From assembly GCF_005239225.2 (NCBI RefSeq), contig NC_133289.1, positions 14,120,889-14,184,888 of the forward strand: a stretch of 64,000 nt of DNA, in the 5' to 3' direction. Within the stretch, counting starts at the first letter, position 1. Each line of letters opens with the position of its first letter. The notes beneath the pieces are model-generated. The model did no database searches and was not told the DNA's origin. It was given only the letters and a program-made list of their open reading frames with translations. This DNA is from Populus alba (Eukaryota > Streptophyta > Magnoliopsida > Malpighiales > Salicaceae). A program made the position numbers and the translations under genes. Shown here piece by piece: positions 47,559 to 59,487 of the stretch.

Positions 47559-49061
47559 CTCCATTTTCATAAAGAACATGATTGACTTAGTCTTGGGAAT
47601 CTGATTAAAAAAAGACCATGTTTGCTAGTTTTTAAGAAAACTGGATGAGAAGCTTATCCCCGACCCATAGAGGGCGTTTAAGCCGTTCTTGGACGTAAAA
47701 CCAAGGGAACATGTGAGCCACAATCACAACTACCTGTACATACATGCTTTATCAAAATAAATAAATAAAGAGAGAGAGTGTGAGACAATAGTTGGCCTAC
47801 ATATAGGTGGTGATTGCATTTTCAATTTCTCATCTATAAACATTTGCGTCTTTTTGTTTTATTATTATGGTTTGTTCTTTCTTATATTTGTTTAAGTGTG
47901 TTTCAGGTTTGTTAGTGTTTTCTATTTCAGGTGATGTCTTCTATACTCTATCTTTCTACCTTAAGACATTGAGGAGAATGTCTCATTTTGGTTGGGGGGA
48001 AAGGGTAGTAGTTGATATTTTAAAAAAAAAAAAAAACTGTGTTTTCTATTTCATAAACTATTTGCAAAACTATTGTTACTAGGATGACAGAGTAAAAGGA
48101 GTTCTTTTGTTAAAAGTGACTCTTGAGATGCATCTTAGTAAACATTGTTAACAGGGTTTATCAGAATACTTCTTGAAATATTCAGGTTTACAAACTCTCG
48201 CATTATTATCACTTGATTCTGATCATATACTCATTTAACAAGTATTCTTAAACCTTCATTTTCACACACACACTTTAACATATGATTGTGGGTTGCAGAT
48301 TGGATTATTACATTAATTATGTTTTTTTGTTGAAGGTAACAACTAAGGGAAAGGGATAATATATAATTTGCAAAAAGAAAAAAATAGTATTGATGATAAT
48401 AAAAACGTGGATAAGTTTGGTTTCGTAGCCTCCCTAACCTAAGCAATTAAGCCCGAAGTAGTGTTTTAACACCTAATACCCTAAAGTCAACTGACTTGGG
48501 AGCTATTGGCCCAAAGCTTGTTACATGGGTTAAGGAGAAAAGCTTAAGGGAATCAAACATTGCTCTATCTACGTATCAGTATCTGTAACCCGAGTTGTTA
48601 AGCTCGTAGGGGTGTCTCAACACCTAATGCCCTAAGACCAACTGGTCTGGTAGTCATTAGCCTAAAACTCGTTACATGGGTTAAAGATACATTGTGTTTT
48701 AAGTTGTATGTGTATATAAAAAAGAAGAAAAAAAAAGAAAAAAAAAGGAAGAAGAAGAAGAAGAAGAAAAAGTAATAATAATAATAATACCAACCCAAGG
48801 AAGTTCACCTTAAACATTTGAACATAATATTGTTTTCTTCCAACAAAAGCCCCATCATCTATGTTTTCATATATTGAGCACATAAAAAGAAGGTTTATTA
48901 ATATTTTGTTTAAGAAGTATGAAGCATGAATATAAATTTAATAAGAGTTTGTTTATATGGATAGATTAATGGAAGTTGAATAATGAATGCCTTGCTTTGT
49001 GGAACTTGCAAATTGTTTCTCTATTTTAAAACTTTAGATTACTAGGGACTAGTAATAAGCT
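47559..49061 (+). repeat. 3' untranslated part of the Athila-like element
   Basis: Non-coding. It contains two related segments at about 48435-48530 and 48600-48690 (gtgttttaacacctaatacc / gtgtctcaacacctaatgcc and gttacatgggttaa in both), an A/G-rich run (48720-48790), and short frames that are not genes. Confidence 0.75.
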
Positions 49062-49073
49062 GGTTGGGGGGTG
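49062..49073 (+). promoter_or_regulatory. Polypurine tract of the Athila-like element
   Basis: ggttggggggtg lies immediately before the 3' LTR. It is G-rich with two interruptions, as is common for plant gypsy elements. Confidence 0.8.
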
Positions 49074-50869
49074 TGATTAGTACTTAAAAGTGCATGTTTA
49101 TCAAGGTTTTATATCATCGTTTTGCACTTGAAGTATCAATAACTCCTTAACTAAAGCATGTTTTATAATAACAAGTTTGATACTATAAGATACCTTAATT
49201 TATGGTAAATGCTCATCTTAAATGCAGGTCTATCACATAAATGAAAGGATTGATTGATGAGTTTAAGTATTGAAAGTGAAAGGACAAATAGATGGCCAAA
49301 CTTAGAAAAGAGATGATGGTGCAGTCCAAACCGGAACATTGCTCGGTAATTGGATCATATCTGGAGCTCTAGATCTCGGATTTAGGTTCATTTTATATGG
49401 ATGGAAAGGTAAGACATAGGCCTACAACTTTCATGAGAGCCCAAGATTTAAAAAGGCCGTTTTGAAGTCCAAATTGAAGGAACAAGGAAGAAGTCCGAAG
49501 CTGTCCTACAGCCTAGACACTATTTAGTGTTCAGCCCATATCTTGAGTTCTAGAAGTCCAAATGACCTCATCTCTTTTTTTTTTTGAAAAGCTGAGACAA
49601 TTTCCTAGAACATTCCTAAGGATTCTGGGAAAATTATGATGTTAGGAATGACGTCTTGTTCAGACAAAAAGATAAGGATTGTCACCAAATCAAGATGTGG
49701 CCACCCACCCATCAATTAGTCAACAAATCAATAGTTCCAAATTTTGGCCTATAAAAGGAGGCACTTACCATGTATTGAGCCATCTTGGTTTCCAGATCAA
49801 GATCATGCTCTTACTTTCTCTCTTTGTATTGCTTATGTTTTGCTTTCATTAATATCAAGTTTATGCACTTCATTTCCTTTCCTTTACTTAGTTAACTTCT
49901 TTCTCATTTATGTTCTTATCTTGTTCATTTATGTTTCTTTCTTTCATTATGTTTAGCTAAGTTAATTATGTCAAGGTGAAAAGGGACACTAATGGTGTAA
50001 AAATAAGTATAATATAAAATTAACATGGACCTTAACATTGGATACTAACATGTTTTATATTTGTTATCTTGTTCGCTTTTAATACTTTGCTTGTTAAATG
50101 GTTAATCTAGATTTATGTTGTATAACACTTGGTACAACAAATACTTGACACTTTCATAGCCCATACTGTATAGTATAACCGACACCTGAGCTATGAAAGG
50201 CACTTGATTTGTTGTTAACATAAGTTATAATCATGAATGTCTGCCAACATTTACAAGTATTAGCTTTATTCAAATAAGATAACTAATGTAATCATGTTAA
50301 CCATTTATAATCTGATTGGATCCTCCTTTATGTGTGGTTTCCAATTGAGTAATAAGAATTTATATTATACTTGTTTGAAGTACCATTAGTGGATCCTCTA
50401 ACCTTGATATTTGTTTTTATCGTTGTTTAATCCTTACACTAATCTTCCATCTCAAAGTTCTCATTAATTTCTTCATCTTCTTCTTTTATTACTACCACCA
50501 CCACCACCACCACCACCACTACTAATATTATTATTATTATTATTATTATTACTATTAATATTATTACTATTACTATTATTATTATTATTATATTATTATT
50601 ATTTACATTTTGTTATTTATATCTTTGATCTTTTCATAAACTCAGTATATAGGCTGGAAACCTGTGACCCGATCTTTTAGATCATTCTCAGGTATAACAA
50701 TGTCACGTACTGAGTATTATTATTGTTGTTGTTGTTGTTGTTGTTGTCGTCTTGTTATTTATAATTTATACAATTAACCTCTCTGTGGTTCAACCCCGGT
50801 CTTGCCGGGTTATTTATTACTTCGACACTCCTGCACTTAGGAGAAGACATCAATCTTTTGGTCGTGTCA
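49074..50869 (+). repeat. 3' LTR of the Athila-like element
   Basis: 1796 bp, nearly identical to the 5' LTR. Main differences are in the CCA/ATT block (50494-50607) and the (TTG)n run (50722-50748). Its TATA box is at 49750-49758. Confidence 0.95.
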
Positions 50870-50874
50870 TTCCC

Positions 50875-53130
50875 CTTCATGGTCCACTACATTCGCCTCC
50901 AACTACTTAACTTTTCAAAGATGACTTATAAAATATGCCAATGTCATTTTTGTCAAGAATTTTACTAACTCAATCAATGTTCTTTTTTATTTAAAATTCT
51001 TTCTTGTTCTAAAATCAAACTCATAAATTTCAAGGATCATGTTCATTCAAGTGTAATTGTTGCAATAAAATTAGAGAGATGTTAATTTTAAAAGTATTTT
51101 GAAAATTAAGCTTCTTTGGTCAAAGATCCAACACATGCCATTCAATGCATATAATCCTTTGATTATCTTATATTTTTAAATGAAATTGACCCATTATAAG
51201 ATTAAAATAGTTTGTTTGGATCTTCTATAGTTTTTTTTGTCAATTTTAATCTCTCATTTTTGGTATGTCATTTGATGGCACGTGATGAGGTGACCTCATG
51301 TTGATTACAACAACAACAGTCAAGACACAAGGCACTATCAATAACGATTGTCTCTTTTTAAACATCTATTTTATCAACAAGCATAATAATTAGTAGCTTA
51401 GTTTGTGAAGCCATGACCTTAAGGAAAATTCTTAAAAGAGATAATCGATTAATGAAAATTCTTCATGTTATGATTGCACCATTTATTGGTATAAATTGTT
51501 TACTTTATTAAAAATAGCTTTTCAAAAGCACTTAATACAAGCTATGGTTCATAACTATGAAAGAACAAGAAATTTGTAGACTCAAAAAGTGTTTGAGGGT
51601 TTCAAAAACCTAACACCATCAACTACTCACTTCACTCTCATTGTTTTTCTGTCTTTGTAATGACATTTCATCAAAAAGTCTTGTTTCTTAAAACTGGACA
51701 AGAAACTCCATTTCCATTAATCATTATCAAACAATGGTATATAACCATGCTTCACTTTTTCTAAGGAATTTTCATTAATCAAATTCAACCATTGACATAT
51801 AACCATGCCTCACCTTTTTATGAGACTTTTCATCAATAAAAAACCTTTAATGTTATCAATCAAGGTCAAACATTGGTATATAACCATACTAGGAATTTTC
51901 ATCTCATTCAATCAATAGTTCAAGAAGTTTCATTCTTATCAATCATTGGCATATAACCATGTCATTCCTTTCATTGATAATCTCAGATTTAAAGGGAATA
52001 CTGAACCTTATTATCCATTATTTATCTCATGATACTCCTTTATCTTTGTAAAATAATGACATAAAATTGTGCTGCACATTCCATTTTCACCTAAAAGATC
52101 AATATTCTCTTAATAGAGACCATAAAACAACTCTAACGTTTCCTTTAATAGATAACCAATATAATCATTCGAGGACACTAAAGGATTTATCATAAATACC
52201 AAAAGACATGTTTATAGTTCAGTATTTTTTTTTTACTCTTGCCCCCGACATCAACTTTTGGTATTTGATGTCCTTTTCCTCAATTAAAACCTCTCTTGCC
52301 CCTCCTAGACATGATATGCATTTTACTACCTTTAACCCTTTCATGGCATTCCACCAATCATCAAAACTTTATTTGTCTTTTAAGTGCAATTAAATTCTAC
52401 TTTTGGCTTTCTCATAGCTTTATTCAAATTTTCCTGGATGCCCCCCAATCTAGGGCTTTTTTCACTTTTAGCCCTTTCTCAATCATTGAGCTTTTGTTCT
52501 TAGCATTCCACTTAAAATTAATTCTACTATTGTCTTTATCTTTTCAACTAAAAGATCCCTCATTTGCCCCTTGTGTGGGATGTGATCTCGGTTAGGGTTT
52601 CGTTTCGAAAAAAAGATTTCAATCAAGCTCAAATTGGGATTGCAAAGGATATATATTTTAAGAATTGTGAATAGAATATACAAAGATGACCTTTTCTCAT
52701 TTTAAGCAAGGTTGATTAGAACCAATAAATTTGACCTCGTCCAACGTAATAATTTGGACTTGCAAAAAACCATGATTCACGAGTCCATAACTACCGAATC
52801 CATTATATGTCATTATGCATACTACAAAAACTTAGCTTCATGATGTGTTGTTTAATTTCATATATAAGCTCAAAATTATTTAGTCACCCCATATTGTTTA
52901 TCATGTTATTTTAACAAATGTTGAATCATTTCTACAATCAAAATAATTTTAATCTTCCATGATTGATTAGTCTTAATTTCACATGTTGGAGTTTGATTAA
53001 AATATATAGTCAACAATAAAATGCTAAACATCTCTTGATTTAAAAAAAAAAGAAGGTATATTTCATTAAAAAGATGATTTAATCACAAAACAAAGTACAG
53101 TAATATCAAAATTTTATAACAAAATTGTTG
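50875..53130. other. Intergenic DNA with minor repeats
   Basis: No gene recognised. At 51725-51965 the phrase attgg(t/c)atataaccat recurs about four times at irregular spacing of 60-110 bp. The part 52230-52600 is pyrimidine-rich with phrases such as ttttagccctttctcaatc, resembling degraded LTR sequence. Confidence 0.4.
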
Positions 53131-53404
53131 ACAGTACAACACTCTAATGAGGTCAGCTTCTCTAGCAACATCTATGTCTCGTCATCATTTATCAACCTTC
53201 GTTATGCTCATGATGAGCTAGTGACTATATGGTAGATGACATTATCCTTCGCAAACTCAACTTGCCTCTTGCTCACCAACTTTCAAACTTGATACTTGAA
53301 ATTCTTACAGCTATTCACATCTCTCATCTGGATCATACCACCTAAGGAATAATGGTTTATGATAATTGTTCTTAAGGGCATGACAATTACAATGTTGTGT
53401 CCAA

Positions 53405-53881
53405 CTATGCTCCTTCCTTAAAAATAAAAGTGTATAAAAATAGGAACCATCCATGGAGTAAACCCTTCGCTAATTGTAGCATATTAATGCTTCTGGTCTT
53501 GAAGTTGAAAAATACAAAGTCAGGAAAATATTTTCCCATCAACGCAATGTCAGCATTGTAGAAGACCAAAGGATTTACAAGAGATTCTTTCCTTATTAAA
53601 ACCCCTATGTTTATTAAATGCATTTGCTTCATTGTCTTCCATTATAACTCTTTATGATCCATACTTCTATGAAGTCGCTCTCCCTATCAATATAGGTCAT
53701 GACAAGTTTTCCTTTGTATTCGACAAGCCTAATATTTTTGTTATCATTTCCATTAGAGACTAGTAGAGGAAGTGGAAACAATAGCTTTTCCTTTTCACTT
53801 CAAATGCAAATATGTTTCTCTTCCAAGTCAATGAAGTGAAATATTTTTTTCATACAATAGAGGGACTTTTCTTATGCCAAC
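53405..53881 (-). pseudogene. F-box protein pseudogene, 3' part (F-box associated domain)
   Basis: Minus strand: SLTWKRNIFAFEVKR, then in another frame RLVEYKGKLVMTYIDRES and FIEVWIIKSYNGRQ, then NIGVLIRKESLVNPLVFY with FNFKTRSINMLQLAKG. This is the C-terminal part of the F-box associated interaction domain of the large plant F-box family that confers substrate choice on SCF ubiquitin ligases. It is broken by frameshifts and a TGA where the family has Trp (RQW). It ends at the edge of the solo LTR at 53882 and continues beyond it at 56272. Confidence 0.75.
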
Positions 53882-56271
53882 TATCATAACCCATTTTTGG
53901 GTTATTCCCCAATTCACATTTTTTTCTCTCTTTTAAAAAAAATAAAACACAAAAAATAAAAAAAAATATTATAAAAAATATAATAGTGAAAAAAAGGATG
54001 TCAGAATGCTCAAAAAATGGTTAAAAATTGGTTGAGGATGTTAAAAAATGCAAAGATTGAAGTTTGATAGAATTTTGTTGACTGATGAGAGCCTTGTTGA
54101 TAAAGAAAATTCAATTTGGGGAAAAGTCCAAAATCAGATTTTTATGTACTCAATTAAATTTTATTGAAGGTTTAATGGAATTTATGGAGGGTTTGATCAC
54201 AAGAAAAATTAATTGTGGAGTTAATTTGGGCTTTAATTGAAAGAAATTAAAGTTCTGGGTCAAATTATAATTTTTTAGAGTTATTTTGGTCAAATCATGG
54301 GCTTAATTGCATAAATATTGAAGTTTGATGGCCAATTAGGGACTTAATTGAAGAAATCCGAAACCAAGGACCAAACTAGAAAAGGCACGTAAATATAGGG
54401 CTATAATTAAAACTGAATTAGGGGCCAAATTGAAGAAATTAAAAGTTTATTGATCAATTAAGGGTCAAATTGCATAAATCAGAGACCAAAGACCAAGTTG
54501 GAAAAGGCGGCCAACTTCAGGGCCGCTGTTTGCTTTCTAACAGGGATGCAATTGCATTGATTTTTAAATCAAAATTGCATTTGAGGACTCAATTAAACAA
54601 ATAAAAATTGAGGACTGATTTGTACTTTCATATAAGTTTGGCGTCATTTTCATTTAAATGAAATGGAGTGTTTTACCAAAAACTACGTCGTTTCATACAT
54701 TATTAAAAAAAAAACACAATAGCCCAAAATGGTGTTGTTTTGAATGTCAAAAAGGGGAAGAAGAAGATTTTTATTCCTCTATTTTCTACCGCATTTCTTT
54801 TTCAAAAAGACGCCGACCAACCCCAAGTGGCCAAAAAAAACTTTCCACGTGTTAGAGGTGCGATGGAGAGGCAGCAGCACACTGCACCGCCCCAGTCTCT
54901 CTCTCCTATTTTTTGCCTATAAAACAGGGGAATAGAGAACAAAAAAAGAGAGAAGGGAGACGACCGACAGAAAAAAAAAAAGTAAAAGAAGAAGAGGGAG
55001 AATGGTTTGAAGACCGAAAGAAAAAAAAAAGAGAAAAATAGAGGCGAAAAAAGAAAAGAGAACAAGAACAGAAAAGGAGGAGCAAAACAGAGGCCAAGAA
55101 AAAAAAAAGAGCAAAGAAAAAGGGGGCAAGACTGAAAGAAGAGAATGAAAATAAAAAAAAAAGTAAAGAAGAGAGAAATGGAAAGAGAAAAAAGGAAAAA
55201 ACATAAGAGAAAAAAACAGAGGGAGAGAGACGAAGAAGAAGGCGAAGCATCGTACGCCATCGTGCCCCAGCCACCGCTAGCAAATGCGTCTTGCCACCTT
55301 TATTGCTGGCAGCAGCACTGTGAGGCACCGCAGGTCAGCCCTCTTCCCTTTCCCTTTCGTCTTCTTCCTCTTTTACGTTTGCTTCTCCATTGTTCACTTT
55401 GCATGTGAACAATGGAGAGGCCCACTGTTTAAGGGGCTAGCAATGCCGGCCCAGCCCAAAATAGGTGGGTCGAGTTTGACCCAATTAAAAAAAATATTCT
55501 TTATCATAATTGTATTTTTTCCCGTGTTTTCTTGACTAAATTTTGCTTAATATTGGTCTGTAATTTATACCAAAAAAATACAAATCCGATATTAAAATAC
55601 CCGGTTTTCGTCAAAACTTCCAAAATACAAAAAACAATTGGAAAATAAAATGTTTTTGTGCATATGGACAAGTGTCTCAAAGCTAAAAAAATCATATTGT
55701 GTTTTTCATAGACCAAAAAACAATGTTTTAGCATGCATTTTGGCTTTAATAACCAATTTATTAAAGTCAAGAGAACATTGGCCAAAATTTCAAAAACAAC
55801 AAAAATTTTACTTTGTTTTGTTTTATTATCAGAGATTATGAATTTATATGTAAAATGTATTCCCGATATTAAAAAGCTATATTTTTAATAACGTAGAATA
55901 GTTAAGTTTTACCCCATTAAGATAAGAACCTCCTTACATAGGAGGGCTTTTCGTAAATCTTAAATAGACAGGACCAACAATTAGAAACCACAACAAGACT
56001 TTATATTTTATTAGACAAAAAAACAATGCAACTTACATTAGATATGTTGTATTTGGGGTGCTAATACCTTCCATTTACACAACCAGTCTATGTACCCCAT
56101 CTCTAAGACCAGTTAGGGTTCTTAGTAACCAAAATATTAGGTGGTGACTCCCATTCAAATTTTCCACTAATAAGAAACAAGAACTCCATGTCTCTCCATA
56201 CTTGCCAGAAAGACCATATTACATTTTTCCTTGAGAGTGGACGATCGTCGCGATGCTGCACATGTGCGACA
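53882..56271 (+). repeat. Solo LTR of Ogre/Tat type, inserted in the F-box gene
   Basis: 2390 bp, from tatcataacccatttttggg (TG changed to TA) to cacatgtgcgaca. Flanks ccaac (53877-53881) and acaac (56272-56276) match at four of five bases, and removing the LTR restores the F-box reading EVKL..EKSL. It has a TATA box (tataaaac, 54918-54925), a long purine-rich leader (54930-55240) and the ggtgctaatacctt ... ggtgactcc region typical of Ogre/Tat LTR ends. Its U3 repeats the aattgaagaaattaaaagtt-type phrases also found, inverted, in 59488-62721. Confidence 0.82.
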
Positions 56272-57016
56272 ACAACTTTACTTCATTCAACAACTTTCAT
56301 CTCCAAGTCTTTGAGTTAAACAACTCAGCTCTAACATAGTGGTATATATAGAAGTCTTTATCATGGAGGCGAAACTTCAGCTTTGAGAATCTCATAATCT
56401 TATAATGTAAACACTTTGATCTTTTAACCATCATGTCAAATTTTATAGTATTATATTGTGTCTCGGATTCAGGATCTTCTATCATTTTTTGGTAGTAGGG
56501 TTGCCCACATAATAGCATGGTCCATGGTATGTGTGGTAAAGTAACACTCCGTGATTTTTTGATACCATAATATCCACATAGTTAAGAAGGAAATCAAATG
56601 ACATTTCATGATAGGGCTTTAGAGTGTTAATAGAAATAAAAGAAACATGATATTCATTTTTGATGATGCTTTGTATAGGAAAAAAAAAAGACAATGTTGG
56701 TTATTTGGTTGTGTAGCTTTAAAGAAGTGGATTTGTAAGTGAACCTGTTGCACTCATTGAAAAAAAACCTACATTACCCCCACAGTCTCCATTGATGAAT
56801 GTGTTAAAACTTCATAGATGACATTCAAGTATTGGTCATGAGCTGAGTACGTGATAAAGTAGAAATTCTTATTACCAGCTTGAAAAAAATCACAACGTTG
56901 TGTTTGGATTGGAAGTGGAACACATCCTCCTTAACACCGTAAAATGTTGGCAACTCTGGACTCTTTAGAGAAAAACCAGATTTCAGAGACCTATATTTTG
57001 AATACCTGCCATGCAC
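56272..57016 (-). pseudogene. F-box protein pseudogene, middle part
   Basis: Minus strand frames read FISINTLKPYHEMSFDFLLN with HTYHGPCYYVGNPTTKK, then KLKFRLHDKDFYIYHYVRAE with LFNSKTWR and WKLLNEVKL, which is where the solo LTR interrupts it. These match the central part of F-box associated proteins (NPTTK, SKTWRW). Frameshifts separate the pieces. The N-terminal F-box motif itself was not found. The upstream frame 57016-56825 (SGFSLKSPELPTFYGVKEDV) may belong to it. The sequence changes to transposon DNA before 57200. Confidence 0.75.
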
Positions 57017-57209
57017 ATTCTATAATTCATAAATGTAGATGCATGTGGATGTATGATTATGCATGATGATGTATGTTGGATATGTATTAATTATACCCCG
57101 GGCTGATATATGGTCACCATTCCTTTATAAATAAGTAGGGTTCCAGTCCTTTAACAACTACCAAGACAATTTAATTTGAGCCAATGCTTAATAAAAATAC
57201 ATTTATAAA

Positions 57210-57253
57210 AAAGAGGTATTGCTCATAAGGTTAGGTCTAAACAATACCTCTTT
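57210..57253. repeat. Perfect 12-bp hairpin
   Basis: aaagaggtattg (57210-57221) pairs with caatacctcttt (57242-57253) around a 20-nt loop, at the junction between the F-box relic and the DUF7745-like relic. Confidence 0.7.
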
Positions 57254-57264
57254 ATGATAAAGAG

Positions 57265-58950
57265 CTTAATAAAACCTTGACAACCTTTTCTTTGGCTTCT
57301 GCTTCAGTCAGCTCACTTTCTAGCATCATATGCTTCTTGTATAGCCTTTCATATTGATCAATCTGGCTTTCTAATTTAGCTTGGGTTTTTTAAGACATAT
57401 TAGCTCTTTCTTGGCAATCGTTGAAATTAGTTTTCAAAGCCTCTAGCTCAGTATTGGTCTGCACCCAATGTGTTCCCAATTCTTCTCGCTCTTCTTTAAC
57501 TTGGTTTCTTACTACTTTTTCTCTTTCTAACTGCTTCTCTAAAGTCATGATTTTCTTGTCCTTTCCCTCTAGTGCTATTAATTTGTAAACTTTCTCATTT
57601 TTTCTTTAGTGAAGATTTGATCCTCTAAGAATATCTTGAGGGTTTTACTAGTGCCCACCTTTATTCAAAGCCTTTCTAGTTGTTCTCTTAACTCTTCCTC
57701 ATTATTAATCCTCTTTCTTTTAGTCAGTTCAATAGTTTATGAAGTCTCGACTTCAAATCCAAGAGTTATAGGGATGGTGAATAGTGATACATTTCTCCAC
57801 CTTGGATACTTTTCACAAGTAACTGGGTCCCTCAGATCATCTGATTCTTTATTGACCAATACTAGAAGCTTCAAGTCTTGCTTGATGTTCTCCACAACTT
57901 TCAAAGTAGATTGATCCTCAAATAACCTAGAGAATTGGAATAACTCGGTTGTCTCTGGCACATGTTGTACGCCCCTAAGTTGCCTTATAACCAAAACGGG
58001 TACATAGCTAACATATATGGCCACTCTCATCAGAGGCACCGGTTGCCTTTTCCGATAACTTATCAAGCAATTTGTTGCTCTCATCCATGAAGCTTTCCAC
58101 TTCACTTCTCCTTACAGGATTCATTGCAATTTTACTTTCCAGCCCTCCTCACCCAGGTCTTTCCATTCCTTTTATTTAACTATATTTATTGGTCTTTAAC
58201 TAAACCACTGGAAGTTGTTAAATACCAGCCTCTCGGTTTCATTATAGCTAATCAGCCATATGTACAACAACTATTCACAACATCTTATTGATTCCTTGCT
58301 AGCCCTCTTACAATAGTTGAGTGTTAAGATAGTTTATGCTAGTATCGCTGCAGTGGTATTTATCTAAGTGTTTTTATATGCAACAAAAGTTGCAGCCAAC
58401 CTCTAATCTGGAGTCGTTTTTCTTCTTTTTAAATACCTCTTTGATCATCTTCCATTTTAAGCCAGTAGCACTTTTCTTCAATATCATATGGAAATCTGAC
58501 ACTTTGATCAATTCAACCAATTCAGTTAGCACTTTGTTGCACCTTTGGTGGAAGTAGACTTTGTATATATTTTAAAGGAATTTGATCAATAAACCATATT
58601 CTTCCAAAGTAGGACACATGTACATTCCCAAAAGTGAAACATTAGTACTCGGGGTCCTAAAAATGCATCAAGGCATTAATTATTAAATTTTGCACGAACA
58701 CCTTCATGATTTTCACTATCCTCCTATATTTCTTTAAAAACTCATCCTTGCGGATTCTTTTCATATGTGAGATAAGCTTCTTCAAGTCATTCCTAGAGCA
58801 ACTCACATTTATGATGGGTGGCAATTTACTATCATCTAGTCTCAAGCAATCCCCTTCTAATAGGTGTAGGGATTTAGAATCCAACTCATATTCAACAGAG
58901 GTCATATCTTTAATGATGGTCATGTTATCAGCACTAAGTCCTACAATTTA
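57265..58950 (-). pseudogene. DUF7745-like ORF with coiled-coil tail, decayed
   Basis: Minus strand pieces in order: IRKDEFLKKYRRIVKIMK, MHF.DPEY.CFTFG and, after a frameshift, PTLEEYGLLIKFL. Next come AAILA.TILTLNYCKRASK with LLYIWLISY and LVFNNFQWFS, then VSYVPVLVIRQLRGVQHVP with ETTELFQFSRLFEDQS. Last is a heptad-rich stretch (LEKQLEREKVVRNQVKEERE, TELEALKTNFNDCQERA) at 57560-57290. This is the pattern of plant DUF7745 proteins, which are common near or inside retrotransposons. Stops and frameshifts make it a relic. It sits about 530 bp after the LTR and primer site of the element at 59467-62721, in the same orientation, where Ogre-type elements carry an extra ORF before gag. Family name is from memory. 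Confidence 0.68.
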
Positions 58951-59466
58951 AGATGTTTTTTAAGGTTAAGCATGTTTTCATGCAACAATGTTTATTTATG
59001 GAGCATACTTCCTATAGACAGGCTCTATGTACTTTTACATGAGATATTGAGATAGGCATTATCTAGTCTCAAAAAGGTTTTCTATTCTCCCAGTCATTAC
59101 ACTCGTAAAGGTAATATAAGGGCTCGATAGGTCGTGAGATGTCATGTATATCAATTATTGTCAATCCAAGCACTCAACAAAAAGTTGGCTGGTTTCAAAA
59201 ACTTAAATCCTACCTGAAAGTCATAAGGTAAGACACTACTCCCCCACATAACCTGAAGTTTCCATGTGTGTGTATTCTGAAGTAATATATCACAAATAAA
59301 CTAGTGATGCATGAAGAAATCCATCCATATCCAGCATACATGCAGGAGTAGAATAAAACATGCTAAATAGTGAATAAAATAAAATATAAAAAACAAACCA
59401 AATGCAAAAACACACCAAATCACATAAAACACACAAAGCCTAGTCCAATACTATCAAAAACAGAAT

Positions 59467-59484
59467 TCCTTAGTGGAGTTGTCA
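59467..59484 (-). promoter_or_regulatory. Decayed primer binding site, tRNA-Arg type
   Basis: The minus strand reads tgacaactccactaagga, four or five changes from tggcgactctgctgggga, the tRNA-Arg primer site of Ogre/Tat elements. It lies 3 nt after the LTR end. Confidence 0.55.
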
Positions 59485-59487
59485 TTT

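Larger units (their letters stand above)
42713..50869 (+). mobile_element. Athila-like Ty3/gypsy element, complete ends, internally deleted, TSD TTCCC
   Basis: 8157 bp with LTRs of 1773 and 1796 bp beginning TGATTAG and ending TGTCA, and 5-bp duplications ttccc at 42708-42712 and 50870-50874. A tRNA-Asp primer site and a purine tract are in place. The interior keeps gag, protease and the integrase zinc finger but no RT, RNase H or integrase core, so it cannot move on its own. Gag motifs (FHGLDLENPYLHLREFKEVC) and the tRNA-Asp primer suggest the Athila lineage. Over the first 230 bp of the LTRs I count four differences, about 2 percent, so the insertion is fairly recent. Confidence 0.93.

Noticed and set aside
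48598..48883. Tyr/Phe/Leu-rich minus-strand frames
   Set aside because: They come from an A/G-rich run in the 3' untranslated part of the Athila-like element.
54802..55328. Minus-strand frames of 95-152 aa rich in Phe, Leu and Ser
   Set aside because: They are the reverse reading of a purine-rich, low-complexity leader inside the solo LTR. No domain or conserved order.
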